This document shows, in pieces, positions 44,041 through 55,295 of a stretch of 64,000 bases of DNA. The notes beneath the pieces were generated by a model. That model did not search any database. It was not told where the DNA came from and saw only the letters and a list, made by a program, of their open reading frames with translations. A program made the translations under genes and the position numbers. The stretch's first letter is position 1, and the number at the start of each line of letters is the position of its first letter. The DNA is from Parelaphostrongylus tenuis (lineage: Eukaryota > Nematoda > Chromadorea > Rhabditida > Metastrongylidae), in assembly GCA_019055375.1 (NCBI GenBank), contig JAHQIW010004414.1, positions 16,269-80,268 on the forward strand. The letters run 5' to 3'.

Positions 44041-47000
44041 ATGCGATTCTCTGCTATTCTTTCTGAACAGGGTTCCGTTGAGTCGTTCTCAAGTAAGTTA
44101 TAACTTTTCCTTTTTCTCAGTTTTCTCGCAAAGAGTGAAAATATAATAACGTAGAAATCCATCTCAACGCCTGTTTTCAAACCTCGCTGCAAACATTCGA
44201 TATAGTCTGTGAGGATGTTTTTAGCCTTTCTGAGATAGGTTTGTCTGCCCATCTCTGCTGCAAAGTAGTGTTTCAGGGTGGGAGGGGGGCCACTGATGAA
44301 GCGGACACCGCCGAAACTTTCATATGGCTCCGACGTACTAACCCCGAAAACTTTAAATATTCTCTCAGCCTGTGGGAGATTGTTTCAATTAATTTACTTG
44401 TTTTTATTCATTAAACTAAATTCCCGAAGATAAAATCATACTTGTTAATTCTCAAAGTTCTTGACTTGCTCTTCATATACAGGGCAGTTTCTCATCCCAG
44501 TCAAAATATCGCTATTCTTTATGTGAAAAACAAAGTTTCGAATTTTAGTCTTTTAACATGGCTCAGTCTTGTTCATGGCTTCGATATCTAATGAGTAAAT
44601 AAAATTCATAATTATTTGACTGGCCTGTCCACGCGTTCTATCTTCATCAGAGCCGATTTTTCCGGGCTGATATTCCACAGTTGTGCGTCTTCGTTGTGCC
44701 TTTCGCCTTCGTTGTTCGGGTCACAGAATCATTAACAACCGCCGTCTATGAGGTGAGCGCTGCTGAGTGAGTATCTCACTTAAACTGTGCTCCTCCGAAG
44801 AAGTTCCGACTCGAAGCACAGCGGAGGCAAGGCCACAATGAGGATAAACGACTGGAACATCTGCTTGGATCAATCGGCTCTGAACAAGATGGGACGCCTC
44901 GAAACGCCAGCCATACATATATGGTTTCTTCATCAACTTCGTCCTTCCGCTCAGTCGTCAAATAATATGTGATTGATTTGTATAGCCGAAGTTAAAGGAA
45001 GGTTACTATGAGGTCGTTCAATAAGTCTTGGCATTAGAGCAGTAAACACCGAATTATTAACCAGCAGTATTCAAAAGCGCATGGTTCTGTTAACGTTCAA
45101 TTGTGCATTTTCTTGTGAACATTTTGGTATACAACTTGCCTATGCTTGCCTTCAGATGGAACTGTCTTGGGAACAAATTCGCTCGCTACTCATGCTCCAA
45201 TGGCAAAATGCTGGTGAAGCGGCCCGCAGGCTTAATGGAGCTTAGGGTGATGATGCTGTTGCAGAAAGGACGGCTATGAAGTGATTCGTGAAGTTTAAAG
45301 CTGGAGAGAACAGTCTGAAGGATCGGTCGTGCTCGGGTCGTCCATAGGAAACTTCATTAATCTTTCGCACCGCTTCACTAGCATTTTCCTCTACGCGACA
45401 TTCGTGCGTGAGTAGCAGCGAATTTGTTCCCAAGGCAGCTCCATGGTGATCCACATATAGGAAAGTAGTATACGATAGGTTATCAAGCGAAATCATAAGT
45501 TTAATTATTTAAATTTGCTGCTTACCACCCTGGTGTTAAAGCTCATGGAGCGAGATTATAGTTATAGAAATTTGTTTAGGATCGATTGGTGCTATCTCGC
45601 GAATGTGCAAAAAACGGTGTGGGCTGAGGATTACTGATGAAGGTGGGGAATTAAGCAATTTTTTTTTCTTCTATGGCTCCTGTTACTCTCTATTTGAAAC
45701 TAGAAGCGACATAGACTTTGATATTTTTCTGTTTTCTAAGTTTTGGCTAGCTGATCAGACTCCCATGGTTACTTGACCTAGGTTATGCATGTCGTTATTC
45801 ATTCTTTCTAGACGGGTTTTTACAGCATTCATGGACAAACTGAGAATATGTGTTCCAGAGGTAAATAATCATAAAGATAGTACATAGAGATAACATGGCG
45901 GTCATACTCATATTATCTTTTTATTTTGCAAAGTAAGAGTTGCCGAGCTAAAGGGTTCGTTTAGCGATTGCAAGAGATTGCTCGGAGAGGGGATCGAAAC
46001 AGCTCCTAACTCATCGACGTGCTTCCTGATACACTGTGCTTCTAACCACTGCACTGACCCTCCTCATCCATGAGATACCTAGAAGTAAAATATTTTTACT
46101 CTCTCACTTTTAGGCATGTGTTTTGTTGCCAGTGACACACTTCGGGAACAGGGTCATTTTTTGAGCGTTCTCATTCCGTCTCGACCCGATTTCGAAGTAT
46201 TCGTGAGTTGTTTTCATGTTCTCTGCCTTTTTCAAATCTTTGGTCAAGTAACTTAACCTCTTTTGCGATCAGCTTTCAGAATTTTGCCGGAGTTTCGGAG
46301 GAAAGAAATGAGATAGTGATGGAGCTTGATGTTGATTACTTTGAGAAAAGTGTATGCGGTGCGCAGTCCTATCTGAAGATCAAACTACGCCAGAAATCAG
46401 ATCAAGTCACATTTACATAGATTGATTGATTGGTTCCATTGGTATCCCATAGAACTGTCGGTGTTCAGAAGCCATTCCTTCAACTGGAACTTCGCGATCG
46501 CGGCGTTGTTCACGAACTTCCTATCAAATTGGTGAAAATCGCTCACTGGGACGTCTATCAACGGCCGATTGTCGCCCAAGGGATGGTAGGTATCGTGCTA
46601 ATTTTGTTTGCTTCTGATATTTAAAGGCAATACTATTGTGTTGTTCTATAGTTATGTTGGTTTAGATGGGTGTCTACTTTCCACCAGTGAAGTCGGTGAT
46701 GAGAATTCTCCAGTCTCTGAAGCATGTGGGAAACAGGAACATTGTACGTGGTGGTAACAGCTGGCATTGACTGAAAGAAGTTTTGACTCTATTTGAAAAG
46801 TGGTTCCTGTCTTATTTAGACCGTGAAAGTCAGCAATAGTGGAGAGATGCATCTGAAATGTCGCATAAATCAGGCTGAGATCACTGTTTACTTCACTGAT
46901 TTAGCGAATGACACAGTGGCAGGTATGGTTGAAACACTTCTTCAATCATAAGAGCTGTTGTGTAGCATCCACCTGGTACTTATAAGAAAAATGGCAAACG

Positions 47001-50000
47001 TCGGATTACCCATCTTCTCTTTGATCGGTGATGACTCGAGTAGGAGCTTTAGACCTCTCATTTCTCCATATCCCTTGCAAGAGAACCCTCCTGGGTCCTC
47101 CTCGCTGTAGAGATTCGTTGAGCATCATATCTTTCTTCTAGGCTTCTCGTGACTAGAAATTGGATTACCATGTTGGTAGGGTCTTTTTGAGGTGCGCCTG
47201 ACACCTCGAAGAATCTAGTCGATAACTGATCCCATTCGTCGGTTGTCGTTAGATCGCATTACGTGGTTGGCCAAACTTATCTTCGATAGCATGCGTTCGT
47301 AGAAAGTGTCGGATAATAAGATTAGTTTACTATGACCCGTCTCAAACAGTTTCATTTGACACACAGTAGGAGTCATCGTAATATGAACCCTTTCCGTAAG
47401 ATTTATTTAGAATTCTCGTTTCTAGAAGCTGATTCTTCAAAATTTTGTCAAAAGCTTTGTTGGCATCAGCTTAGTTGTGTTTAGACGTCCATCCTTAAGG
47501 TCACCCGTCATCATCTGTCGTCCTGTTGATCCTCGAGTGACCTAGACGAGTACGGATATAGCGTCCTTTTTTTCAAGGCTTTTCTTGAGGAATCGGACCA
47601 TCGGGTTATATAGCGTAGACTCAGGTTTCAGTTCATCCTGAACCACTTTACCGCACGTACACAATGTATAATAAATTAAACCCTTACCGTCCTGACGGGT
47701 AGTTTGTCAAAGGGAGATCTTGATCATTCTGTGCTCTTACCGTCACCATTAAGTGACGCTACCTCTCGCCCTTCGCAACATATCCAGACTTATGAATTCG
47801 GTACGAAATTTTTGAAAAGCTCCACATTGTGGGTCGGGGGATTCCTGTCTGATCTTTCCTCTAATTTCATTAATTCTTATGGTGTTCAAATTTGACTTAT
47901 AAAGTGCAGCATAATGCGTGTGGCTTGATGATTAGAGGTACCCTTCCGCACACACACACACACACACATACACACACAATTTGATTCCGCTTCCAAAGAT
48001 CATTATGTCTACCATCTCTCCGGGATCGGTAACTTGATACGAGTTTGGGAAGGATAGAAGAGTGCTCAACTGACTTGTTCATTTGTAGGTCGCCGCGAGT
48101 TATTTTAGAGACGGGATGCGCATTCAATCGCCTCCAACAAGGCTTGATGAAGTCGAACACGTGGCACATTTGTCGTGGACTGATCTATACCGAGAACTTC
48201 TATCCTTCGATAAAGTGAACCCAGAGTCTCTTGCGTTATGAACGTTTATCCAGCAAGACTTGTGAATCTCTAAAAGCTCTCTGCATTGATCAATCCCTTA
48301 GAGATGCGCCGTGCATTCAACGTCATCGAGTATCGTTTGTAGGGATTGTGATTGAATGCATATCTAGCTTTTACATTGACTCGCGGTGCCCTCCGATGTA
48401 TCAAGTCAGTGCTTCTATCCTCCCAGAAAAATCCTGGCGCAGATTCGTCAACCCCGAATAGATGGACGGCTTGGTGAGCCATGAGCGCGAAATGAAATCA
48501 TCGACCACGTGTGCGTCGTAGAGCACTTTCAACTACTGCGCCACACGCACCACTTGGAGGCTTGTGTGTTAGAAAGAATGACAATTGCAAATAGTCACGG
48601 ACGTGTAACCTTCAGTGTGATCCATGGCGGTTGTGGAAGTGGTGGATATTTGCCATATTTTTTTGTAAAAAACCCAAAATTTTAAGTGTTTTTCCTTGTT
48701 TTTTGTGTAAAAATCAAATGTTTTGCAAAGTGCATTCTAATGAAACTTTTCATTAGTGTCTCTATTAGTGCTTAGTTGTTTATATTTTTGTTCTATGGTC
48801 TTGCTGATTTCAGAACAACAATCTCAAGATCACTGGTGCACGGTGAGATTGTCGTTGAAGGTTATCCATATGTTCTTCTCGAGTTTCATGTTCATGGCGC
48901 ACTCCAATGTTCTTCTAAGTAAGGAGATTCTCTTCCAGATTTTGTGTTTAGTTAAAAAATTAGAGAACCCTTTGAAATGGTATAGATTATTGGTAGAGTT
49001 TCGTTATGTTATTAGCATGGAGAATCAACGGTAATTTGTTGATCTTCACAATTAAAAGGAAAGGAAGCCTCTGTTCAGTTTAGTACTTTACATTTGTAAA
49101 CAGTAAGCATCCCTGTCACAGAGATCTCAACAACTTTTGTGATTACATTACTTTCCATAAGACTATCTTGAGACCTCGCTTGAAAGTTCAATGTAGTCTG
49201 ATGGAATATTCTAAGCCTTTCAAGAGGTTCTTTTATAGACTCGCTCAAAACGATTTAATCTAGTATGGATATGACAATTTTCAGGCGATATGTCTAGTGC
49301 TATATAGGCGCTTATTTCCTCCTATTGGGACTCATAAGTAGCACACTTCCTCGGTTGCGTCGATCCTTGAAGCTAGATGTTCCTCTAAAGGAATTGACGC
49401 CGAGTAAAAAAATAATCACCTCGAGTCGGATAATGGTATTACCTGACGTTGTCGTGACCGGCAGTCGAACTTGCGGCTTTTATAATGAATCATACCTCTG
49501 CTATCGACCGCCCATTCACAGGCTTGTCAAAACTATATAATCTGATAAGGATAGGGCATGTTTTGAGCCGATAGGTATGCTACTGATGAGGCCCAATAGG
49601 ACTTTTTTTTCAGCAGCTTTGCCTTTCGGTTCACCTCTACGATTAATAGTAATGACACCAAAGACGTGTCACTACTTGTCAAGAAAAAAAAGTCAGGATA
49701 TCAAACTACGTGATTATTTCATATTTATTGCAAAATTGCAAGTGAATACGTAGTGAATTGTGTGCATTAATTTCAATGCATGTGTGACCTAAAATTAATT
49801 GCACTCCTCAGAATTAACGATTGTCTAAGCATATAGAGAAGTACATGAAATAAAACCCGAGATAATTTATACTGAGTTCACAAATCTTTGCTATTAAAGT
49901 AGCACAGGTCTTTTTGTTCGGTAATGAAAAAAGTTGATGTTGTTCTGGAGACACTGCGCATTTTCTAGACTTATCAATGTTAGGAAATTTCTTCTTTTCT

Positions 50001-53000
50001 TTTGTCAAAGAGCTGTTTCAAATGTTAGTGGAGGATTTTTCTAAACAGCTGGGAAAAATAATAAGATCTCAATCTAGTTCATATAAGAAAATACTTTTGA
50101 GAAGAATTTTGGTGCTCATATGTTAGTTGGGGACAAATTTATAAACCGATCTTATTTGCTGGACAGAAATCTTCGTAGGAATGTTAGAAATCATTCGAAA
50201 GCTTAGATCTCTGGCTATAGCTCCACCGGTTTTTCAAACACCTTTTTAAACGCTGTAAGATCCAGAATAAAATTATGTTTCACACTCGCTTTTCGCCATC
50301 ATTTTCTCATGCGTATAATTCGCAGGAATCACGAATAGCATATTAGCTTGTGGAGAATTCTCCATATTAGCAACATCTGCGTTTAGATCTGAGGTTTTCA
50401 TCGATTTGGTGAAAAAACCCCATTGAATAACAATATTTCAAACGCGATCGATCGCCCGTCCCTGCCCCGCTCCGTGAGTTGGCCGATAAACAATGTCGTC
50501 GAAAATGTAAAACTCGGTTGATTTTCCTGCTAAACGGTATTTCCAGAAAATAAGCATAACGTTAGAATCATTGGAACTTACGACATCGAATGATTAATAA
50601 TAGTCTTAAGAAAGAGCACTGTCCTGCGGGATTATAGGGATGTATTTTTTCTTCCTACGGCACTATCGGAAGAGCTTTTCTAAAAGCAAACAAATTTTTG
50701 AGGTTCTTCGAAATTTGTGCTATCGAACGAGTACAAGCACTCCAAGGAAAAATTTTGTCTAACGAATTATAAGCGGATAAGAAAAAAAACACGTGGTCAT
50801 GTGAAACATTATTTTATTCTGCATTGTGCAAACGCTATAAAAAGGTGTTTTGAAAAACCGACTACGTAGGGCTGTAGCCAAAGATTCAAGGTTTCCAAGA
50901 ATTTCAACACTCAGGTGAAAATTTCCTGTCCAGCGAGTGAGGTCGGTTGAAAATTAATTCGCCGTCTAATATATGAGTAGCTGGAATTTTTTTAACTAGT
51001 TGATAGAATGTTTCAAACCTTTTTATAAGGGCTGATATGGCGTCTCTTGTGGTAGACGTATATTTCGGCTTCCTCGCAAGCCTCATCAGTAACACATGCC
51101 ATCCAAGGTCACCCTGCTATCATAGGGATTCGACGCCGAAAAAAGTTCACTCTGACTTCTGAATCCTAGTCACTGTGAGAGAAAATGGATTGTAACATCA
51201 GAAGATCATTTCACTTGGCCTGGAGTGATACTTTTTGGCATCGATTCCCTATAATAGGTGAGCTGAACCGAATGGCATGTACTACTTCTGAGGCTTGCAA
51301 GAATGCGGCCCGTATGTCTAGTACTAGACGTACCGTGTCATACCTCATGAAAGGCCTAAAACATTCGATCAGACTGCATTGGATTTTGAGCGAGGTCCTC
51401 AGAAAAGTCTATTGAAAGCTTTTGTTCTATAATTTCTTATTATTCAAGCTGGTTTTTGCGGTTTCCATTCAAAGGCTTAAATGAGGACCCCGAGGCTCGT
51501 CGTCGTGAGCGATAATGTGACCATAAAAATTGGGTACTTGCCCATTATGAGGCGAGAAATGAAAACCGATTTCATTTGCTGGACAGGAATTTTCTTGGGA
51601 GTATTTGCAGTCATTCGAAAGCTTAAATTTCTGGCCAGACCCCACTCGAGCGGATTTCGAGGAAAGCTTTTATAACGCTTTAGAAGCCAAAATAGAATTG
51701 TTTTACACGACCACTTGTTTTGTTTTTCTTGTCTCTCTTATATTTCGCTAGAAACTTCCTCCCTTGAGTATTAGTATTCATTCGAAAGCACAAGTTCTGA
51801 AGGTCTTCAAAATTTGTTTGCTTTTTGGAAAGGCACTCTAGAAAGCGCTGGAGTAGAAAAACATTTATGTTATACACCACGCCGGACAGAGCTCTCTCCT
51901 CAGAATACTAGTAATCATTCGACAGCGTATGTTTCAGTGATTCCAACGCTGTCCTTATTTCCCGTAGATATTGTTAGCAGGAAAGATAAGATCGAATTTT
52001 ACATTCTAATGAGCTTGATTATCGGCTAATCCATGCGGTCGGAGGAGCGAGCCAATTAATCGATGCTTTGACCGTTGAATATGTGGGATGCAGCTTGATA
52101 TTTGATGGGAATTTTATCTCCGCTTTGAAAGAATCTCCACGAAGAAGGATTGGTTCAGATACTACGAAAGTTCATCTGCACGTTGATATGATGCTTTTCA
52201 TGGTTCCAGGACTTAAATGTGTGATAAAATGAAGCGGGTAGTGGGTGTGGAACATAATTTCATTCTGGATGCTACAGTGCTATAAAAAGATTTTTTCTCG
52301 ACGGCCATATAGGGCGCTTGTCAGAGATTCAAGCTTTCAAAAGACTGCTGACATTCCTATGAAGATTTCTTGTACAGCGAATGAGATCGGTTTTTCGTTT
52401 GTCGCCTCGTAATGGACAAGTACCAAAACTGACTTTTGTAATCACTGGGTGTCAACCCGTATGCACCTGTATTAGCGGGTTATGCCTCCAGTTTTTCTGG
52501 ATTTTTTTTGGATAACAAGAGAAAATGGGAAAGTAATAAATCTTATCTTCCGTTTCGAGTGTTTTCTTAAGACCACAGCTCAAATTTTAATATGCCTGAT
52601 AATCATTATTTGAGCCACACATGTCAGTGGTCTGTCAATGAGGGCTGGCTCATAGAGCCCGATACACCTGTTTCGATCTTGCGATCTCGTCAGTCGGGCA
52701 GTTACCCTTTCTCGTCTTTTCCAATCTTGTGTGGGTGCTCCATCATAATAATTTCACTGGACATAGAGTGTAAACGTTCGTCGTCGCTAACTCTTAGTGT
52801 GGAGACTGGAGCACCTTCACAGGATTGGCAAAAGACGAGAAAGGGTAACTGCCCGACTGACGAGATCGCAAGATCGAAGCACGTGTATCGGGCTCTATAA
52901 GTCAGCCCTCCTTTAACAGACCATTGACATTCGTGGCTCAAAGAATAATTATCAGAATAACATCCTAGTTTATCACCATTCCAGTTGTCGTATCGCATCG

Positions 53001-53079
53001 TTTCGCTGAATTTATTCTTCGACGAGATGGAGGTTTGGTGATTTCATTTCTCGTCGGTGGAATTAACGACCTGTTTTGA
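44041..53079 (+). CDS. hus-1: HUS1, subunit of the 9-1-1 checkpoint clamp
   Basis: HUS1 forms the PCNA-like RAD9-RAD1-HUS1 ring loaded at damaged DNA and signals to ATR. I join nine exons: 44,041-44,092 (MRFSAILSEQG), 45,580-45,642 (MCKKRCGLRITDE), 46,114-46,202 (CFVASDTLREQGHF), 46,280-46,405 (FAGVSEERNEIVMELD), 46,469-46,585 (VVHELPIKLV), 46,666-46,743 (GVYFPPVKSVMRIL), 46,820-46,922 (SGEMHLKCR, YFTDLAND), 48,814-48,918 and 53,027-53,079 (TGA). All phases agree, giving 261 residues against 280 in human HUS1. Exons 1-7 align in order with human HUS1. Exon 8 matches weakly but with equal spacing. Exon 9 is tentative, with a weak GACGAG acceptor after a 4.1-kb intron full of MITEs. It is the only copy with ATG and all exons. 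It probably shares a transcript with rfs-1 upstream. Confidence 0.85.
44150..44395. mobile_element. Fold-back MITE in hus-1 intron 1
   Basis: Fourth positional copy of the family at 1528, with a GGGTGGGAGGGGGGCCAC insertion in the loop. Confidence 0.6.
44610..44930. mobile_element. TIR element in hus-1 intron 1
   Basis: Same family as 21,345-21,650: left GGCCTGTCCACGCGTTC and right GGGACGCCTCGAAACGCCAG. The two arms are inverted. Confidence 0.6.
45007..45550 (+). mobile_element. Mariner-like remnant in intron 1 of intact hus-1
   Basis: The left TIR is GGTCGTTCAATAAGTCTTGG. The HTH_48-like region (45,155-45,350) reads WEQIRSLLMLQWQNAGEAAR, then with stops FVKFKAGENSLKDRS and SGRP. This is the best match of all copies to the Mos1/SETMAR N-terminal domain, though three stops interrupt it. 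The right TIR is eroded. Confidence 0.65.
46925..48813 (+). other. hus-1 intron 7 with RTE and SINE fragments
   Basis: No exon. Minus-strand RTE 3' fragments occur at about 47,070-47,205 and 47,490-47,640, with a diverged RT piece at 47,330-47,470 (reverse of DANKAFDKI). Then come a plus-strand SINE family 1 copy (47,920-48,205) interrupted by a (CA)n tract (47,949-47,978), and a minus-strand copy (48,262-48,555), head to tail. Confidence 0.6.
49130..49580. mobile_element. Fold-back element and MITE remnant in hus-1 intron 8
   Basis: A remnant of the TAGTCTGTGAG MITE (to 49,235) is followed by an element whose left arm (GTCTAGTGCTATATAGGCGC, ACTCATAAGTAGCACAC) is shared with the fold-back at 58,290. 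The interior includes a tRNA-like block. Confidence 0.5.
50140..50960. mobile_element. MITE of ~820 bp (inverted ends)
   Basis: Left: TTGCTGGACAGAAATCTTCG, then ATCATTCGAAAGCTTAGATC. Right: reverse-complement-like GATTCAAGGTTTCC, ATTTCCTGTCCAGCGAGTGA. Relatives lie at 51,560, 7540 and, in fragments, 55,490 and 57,240. Confidence 0.65.
51560..52410. mobile_element. MITE of ~850 bp (inverted ends), same family
   Basis: Left: TTGCTGGACAGGAATTTTCT and ATTCGAAAGCTTAAATTTC. Right: TCAAGCTTTCAAAAGACTGC and TTTCTTGTACAGCGAATGAG. Internal parts differ from its neighbour, so the two inserted separately. Confidence 0.65.
52570..52965. mobile_element. Long fold-back element (hairpin MITE)
   Basis: The arms pair over about 150 bp: ATTATTTGAGCCACACATGT with TTCGTGGCTCAAAGAATAAT, and CGTCAGTCGGGCAGTTACCC with its complement GGGTAACTGCCCGACTGACG. 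The loop is near GACATAGAGTGTAAACGTTC. A relative lies at 60,325-60,660. Confidence 0.8.
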
Positions 53080-53164
53080 CAAGCAGCAGTCTTCGAGCGA
53101 TTCGGTGGTGAAAGACTATTCAGTACTTGTAGTCGCGTAACTATTACAGTACTCTATATTGTGT

Positions 53165-53275
53165 TCAATAGAATTGAGTGGTAAGTAAAAAAACTGGATC
53201 TCAGACAGGAGTTGAACCCGCGTTTCATGCATGCCGGTGACGTGTGCTACCACTACACCACAGAGGCTACCGTTT
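53165..53275 (-). repeat. tRNA-like repeat, minus strand
   Basis: CAGACAGGAGTTGAACCCGC, then GACGTGTGCTACCACTACAC, a reverse-oriented relative of SINE family 2. Confidence 0.55.
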
Positions 53276-53394
53276 AGTCACCATTCATTCTTCAGTATGT
53301 CTCTGTCTTATCTATCAGTCACCAACCATCGACAGGTTTGTTCGGGTACGCAATATCGCTCTAAAAACCCAGTTAGGCTGAGCCATAAGCGCGG

Positions 53395-53545
53395 GCCTCG
53401 GTGGTGTAGTGTGAGCACGCGTTCTCGGTATGGACGAAACGCGGGTTCAACTCCCGTCTGAGGTCGGAATTTTTGCTTACCAGCCAATTCTCTTAGGTAT
53501 TTCTGAAACATTATAAAACTGCGAAAAGGTAGTGGAAACCTGAGG
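53395..53545 (+). repeat. tRNA-derived SINE (family 2)
   Basis: Head CCTCGGTGGTGTAGTGTGAG, B box GCGGGTTCAACTCCCG, and body CAATTCTCTTAGGTATTTCT and AAACTGCGAAAAGG. The acceptor halves pair in part, but the anticodon arm is far too long for a tRNA. Confidence 0.7.
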
Positions 53546-53639
53546 AAGTTTGGAATTTATATTGTTTATTGTTAACGGTGCTGTTGACGGTTTCGGGTGT
53601 GTTTTATCTTCTATTTTCCCTTCCATATGTATTTTTCCA

Positions 53640-53955
53640 GTCGTTATTCTTCACCTTCGTGATCTGCATTTCTTGTTTTTTGTCACTATTTCTATTTTTC
53701 TGCCGTAATTTTTCTCCCCTTCTAATTTTTGGGACAAAGATTGCTCACCAGAGAGAGGGAGTATGACTTCTTCTTCTTCTTCTTAGAGAGAGAGAGAGAG
53801 AAAGAAAGACGAAGAAGAAGAAGGCTGAGAGAGAGAGAGAGAGAGAGAGACATTTCATGTTTTTTTGTCACTAATTCTTTTTTCTGACGTAATTTTTCTC
53901 TCCCCCGTGTTTTTCGGGGCAAAGGTTGTTCACCAAAAAGAGGGAGTATGACGAA
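53640..53955. repeat. Short local duplication around GA/CTT microsatellites
   Basis: The block TTTTTCTCCCCTTCTAATTT...AGAGGGAGTATGAC (about 53,700-53,766) is repeated, diverged, at about 53,890-53,952. Between them lie (TTC)n and long (GA)n tracts. Confidence 0.75.
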
Positions 53956-54169
53956 TAAGGGCGCTGTCGGGTTGCTCTGCTGTGAATGTCCTCCGGTGGT
54001 CGACCGGCCGTGAGAATGTAGATGATTTAATGCCGATAACGGCCCACACCGATCGCTCGCATGTTCTAGTGTTCGTTCGGGGGCTCTTTCGATCGATTTT
54101 CATCACTTTGCTCTACTGGTATGGTCCTGAGGATTACCATATTATTACCAAAATATTTACATTACCCTT

Positions 54170-54375
54170 AGATTCCATAGATAAGAGCGGTCTATGCGGA
54201 AAAATTGTACTTTGTAGTGATCTAAGTAATTTTTATTTTTTCTTAGTTTTGAAAAGTGGGTAAAAACTACCCATAAATCTACTAAATCTACTATGCGTTT
54301 TAAATCCCCGAAAAGAGAGCGGATTTGTACCTTTTTTTTTTTTGCAGAAATTGAACCGCTCTTATCTATGTGAAC
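54170..54375. mobile_element. Small fold-back element
   Basis: The left CCATAGATAAGAGCGGTC pairs with the right GAACCGCTCTTATCTATG. The interior is AT-rich and noncoding. Confidence 0.65.
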
Positions 54376-54629
54376 TACTCTTATATATGGGATTTTCCGA
54401 GCGATTCGTGCTTTTGTACGTCCTTTTTTCTTTGTCCTTTTGTAAATTTTTTTCTTTGTACCTGTTTTTACTCCTTTAATGGAGGACTTATTATTCACAA
54501 TCTCCCATTTGTCATCGGTTTTTTCTTTGTCGAATTTACTTTTTATTTGTTAATTTGTGCGTTTTTTAATTATTTTCAGTATGTAAGTTTGTATATGTCA
54601 TGATTATATAGTTTATTTACAAGAATTCT

Positions 54630-54880
54630 TTATTCTATCGCTTTGGTAGCAGTGTTATTGGTGTTGTAACTATATGATATCCAAGAATGTTCGCTGTCCG
54701 GTTGGAATGGTGAGGCGTGGGTTCGACTCCTGCCCGATGTGTCAGAGTTTTGCACATCACCCAACAGTTGTACTTCAGGAGAATTATTCAATAGAGTGAT
54801 GGGCAAAATGAAGATCTTAGCTGGGAGTTGAACCCGCGTTTCACCCATACTGAAGCAAACATATCGGAACGTAGGTAGCG
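54630..54880. repeat. Two tRNA-like repeats, opposite strands
   Basis: A plus-strand head with GGGTTCGACTCCTGCCCG near 54,720, and a minus-strand one with GGGAGTTGAACCCGCG near 54,825. Confidence 0.5.
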
Positions 54881-54887
54881 AAACGGT

Positions 54888-55045
54888 GCCTTGGTGGTGT
54901 AGTGGTAGCAGGCGCCTCCGATACGAGTGAAACGCTGTTTCAAGTCCCGCCCGGGGTCAGATTTTTTGCTCACCACTCAGTTCTCTTGGGTATGTTTCAA
55001 ACATCATAAGACTGCCGAAAAGCAATAAAAGCATAGGAGATCTTG
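54888..55045 (+). repeat. tRNA-derived SINE (family 2)
   Basis: Head CCTTGGTGGTGTAGTGGTAG, and body TTTGCTCACCACTCAGTTCT and AAGACTGCCGAAAAGC. Third copy of the family in 14 kb. Confidence 0.65.
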
Positions 55046-55295
55046 AGTTAAACGATATTATTCGTCTGTTAATTTGCCCGTGTTTTTTCGCAGTTATCCA
55101 TAGATCTCTCGGTTTTTGCTTATCTTGAAGGGTACTTGTTGTTTATAAATATTTTTGCCTATCATCTTTCTGTTTTCTTGGAATTCATGACGCTTAACCC
55201 TCAACGTCTGCACTTCTTATAGTTGTATTTTGAGCTGTTTTCTTTTGAAAGTGTACTGTTTCGATTGAATAGTAGTGACTGTAGTTTCAGCGTTA

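Noticed and set aside
44787..44972. ORF starting MLLRRSS as hus-1 exon 1 (its MRINDWNI part looked promising)
   Set aside because: It lies in the arm of a TIR element present elsewhere and has no donor in phase. The exon at 44,041-44,092 fits HUS1 sequence and phase.
53722..53922. Serine/leucine-rich ORF
   Set aside because: It is the translation of (GA)n/(TC)n microsatellite.
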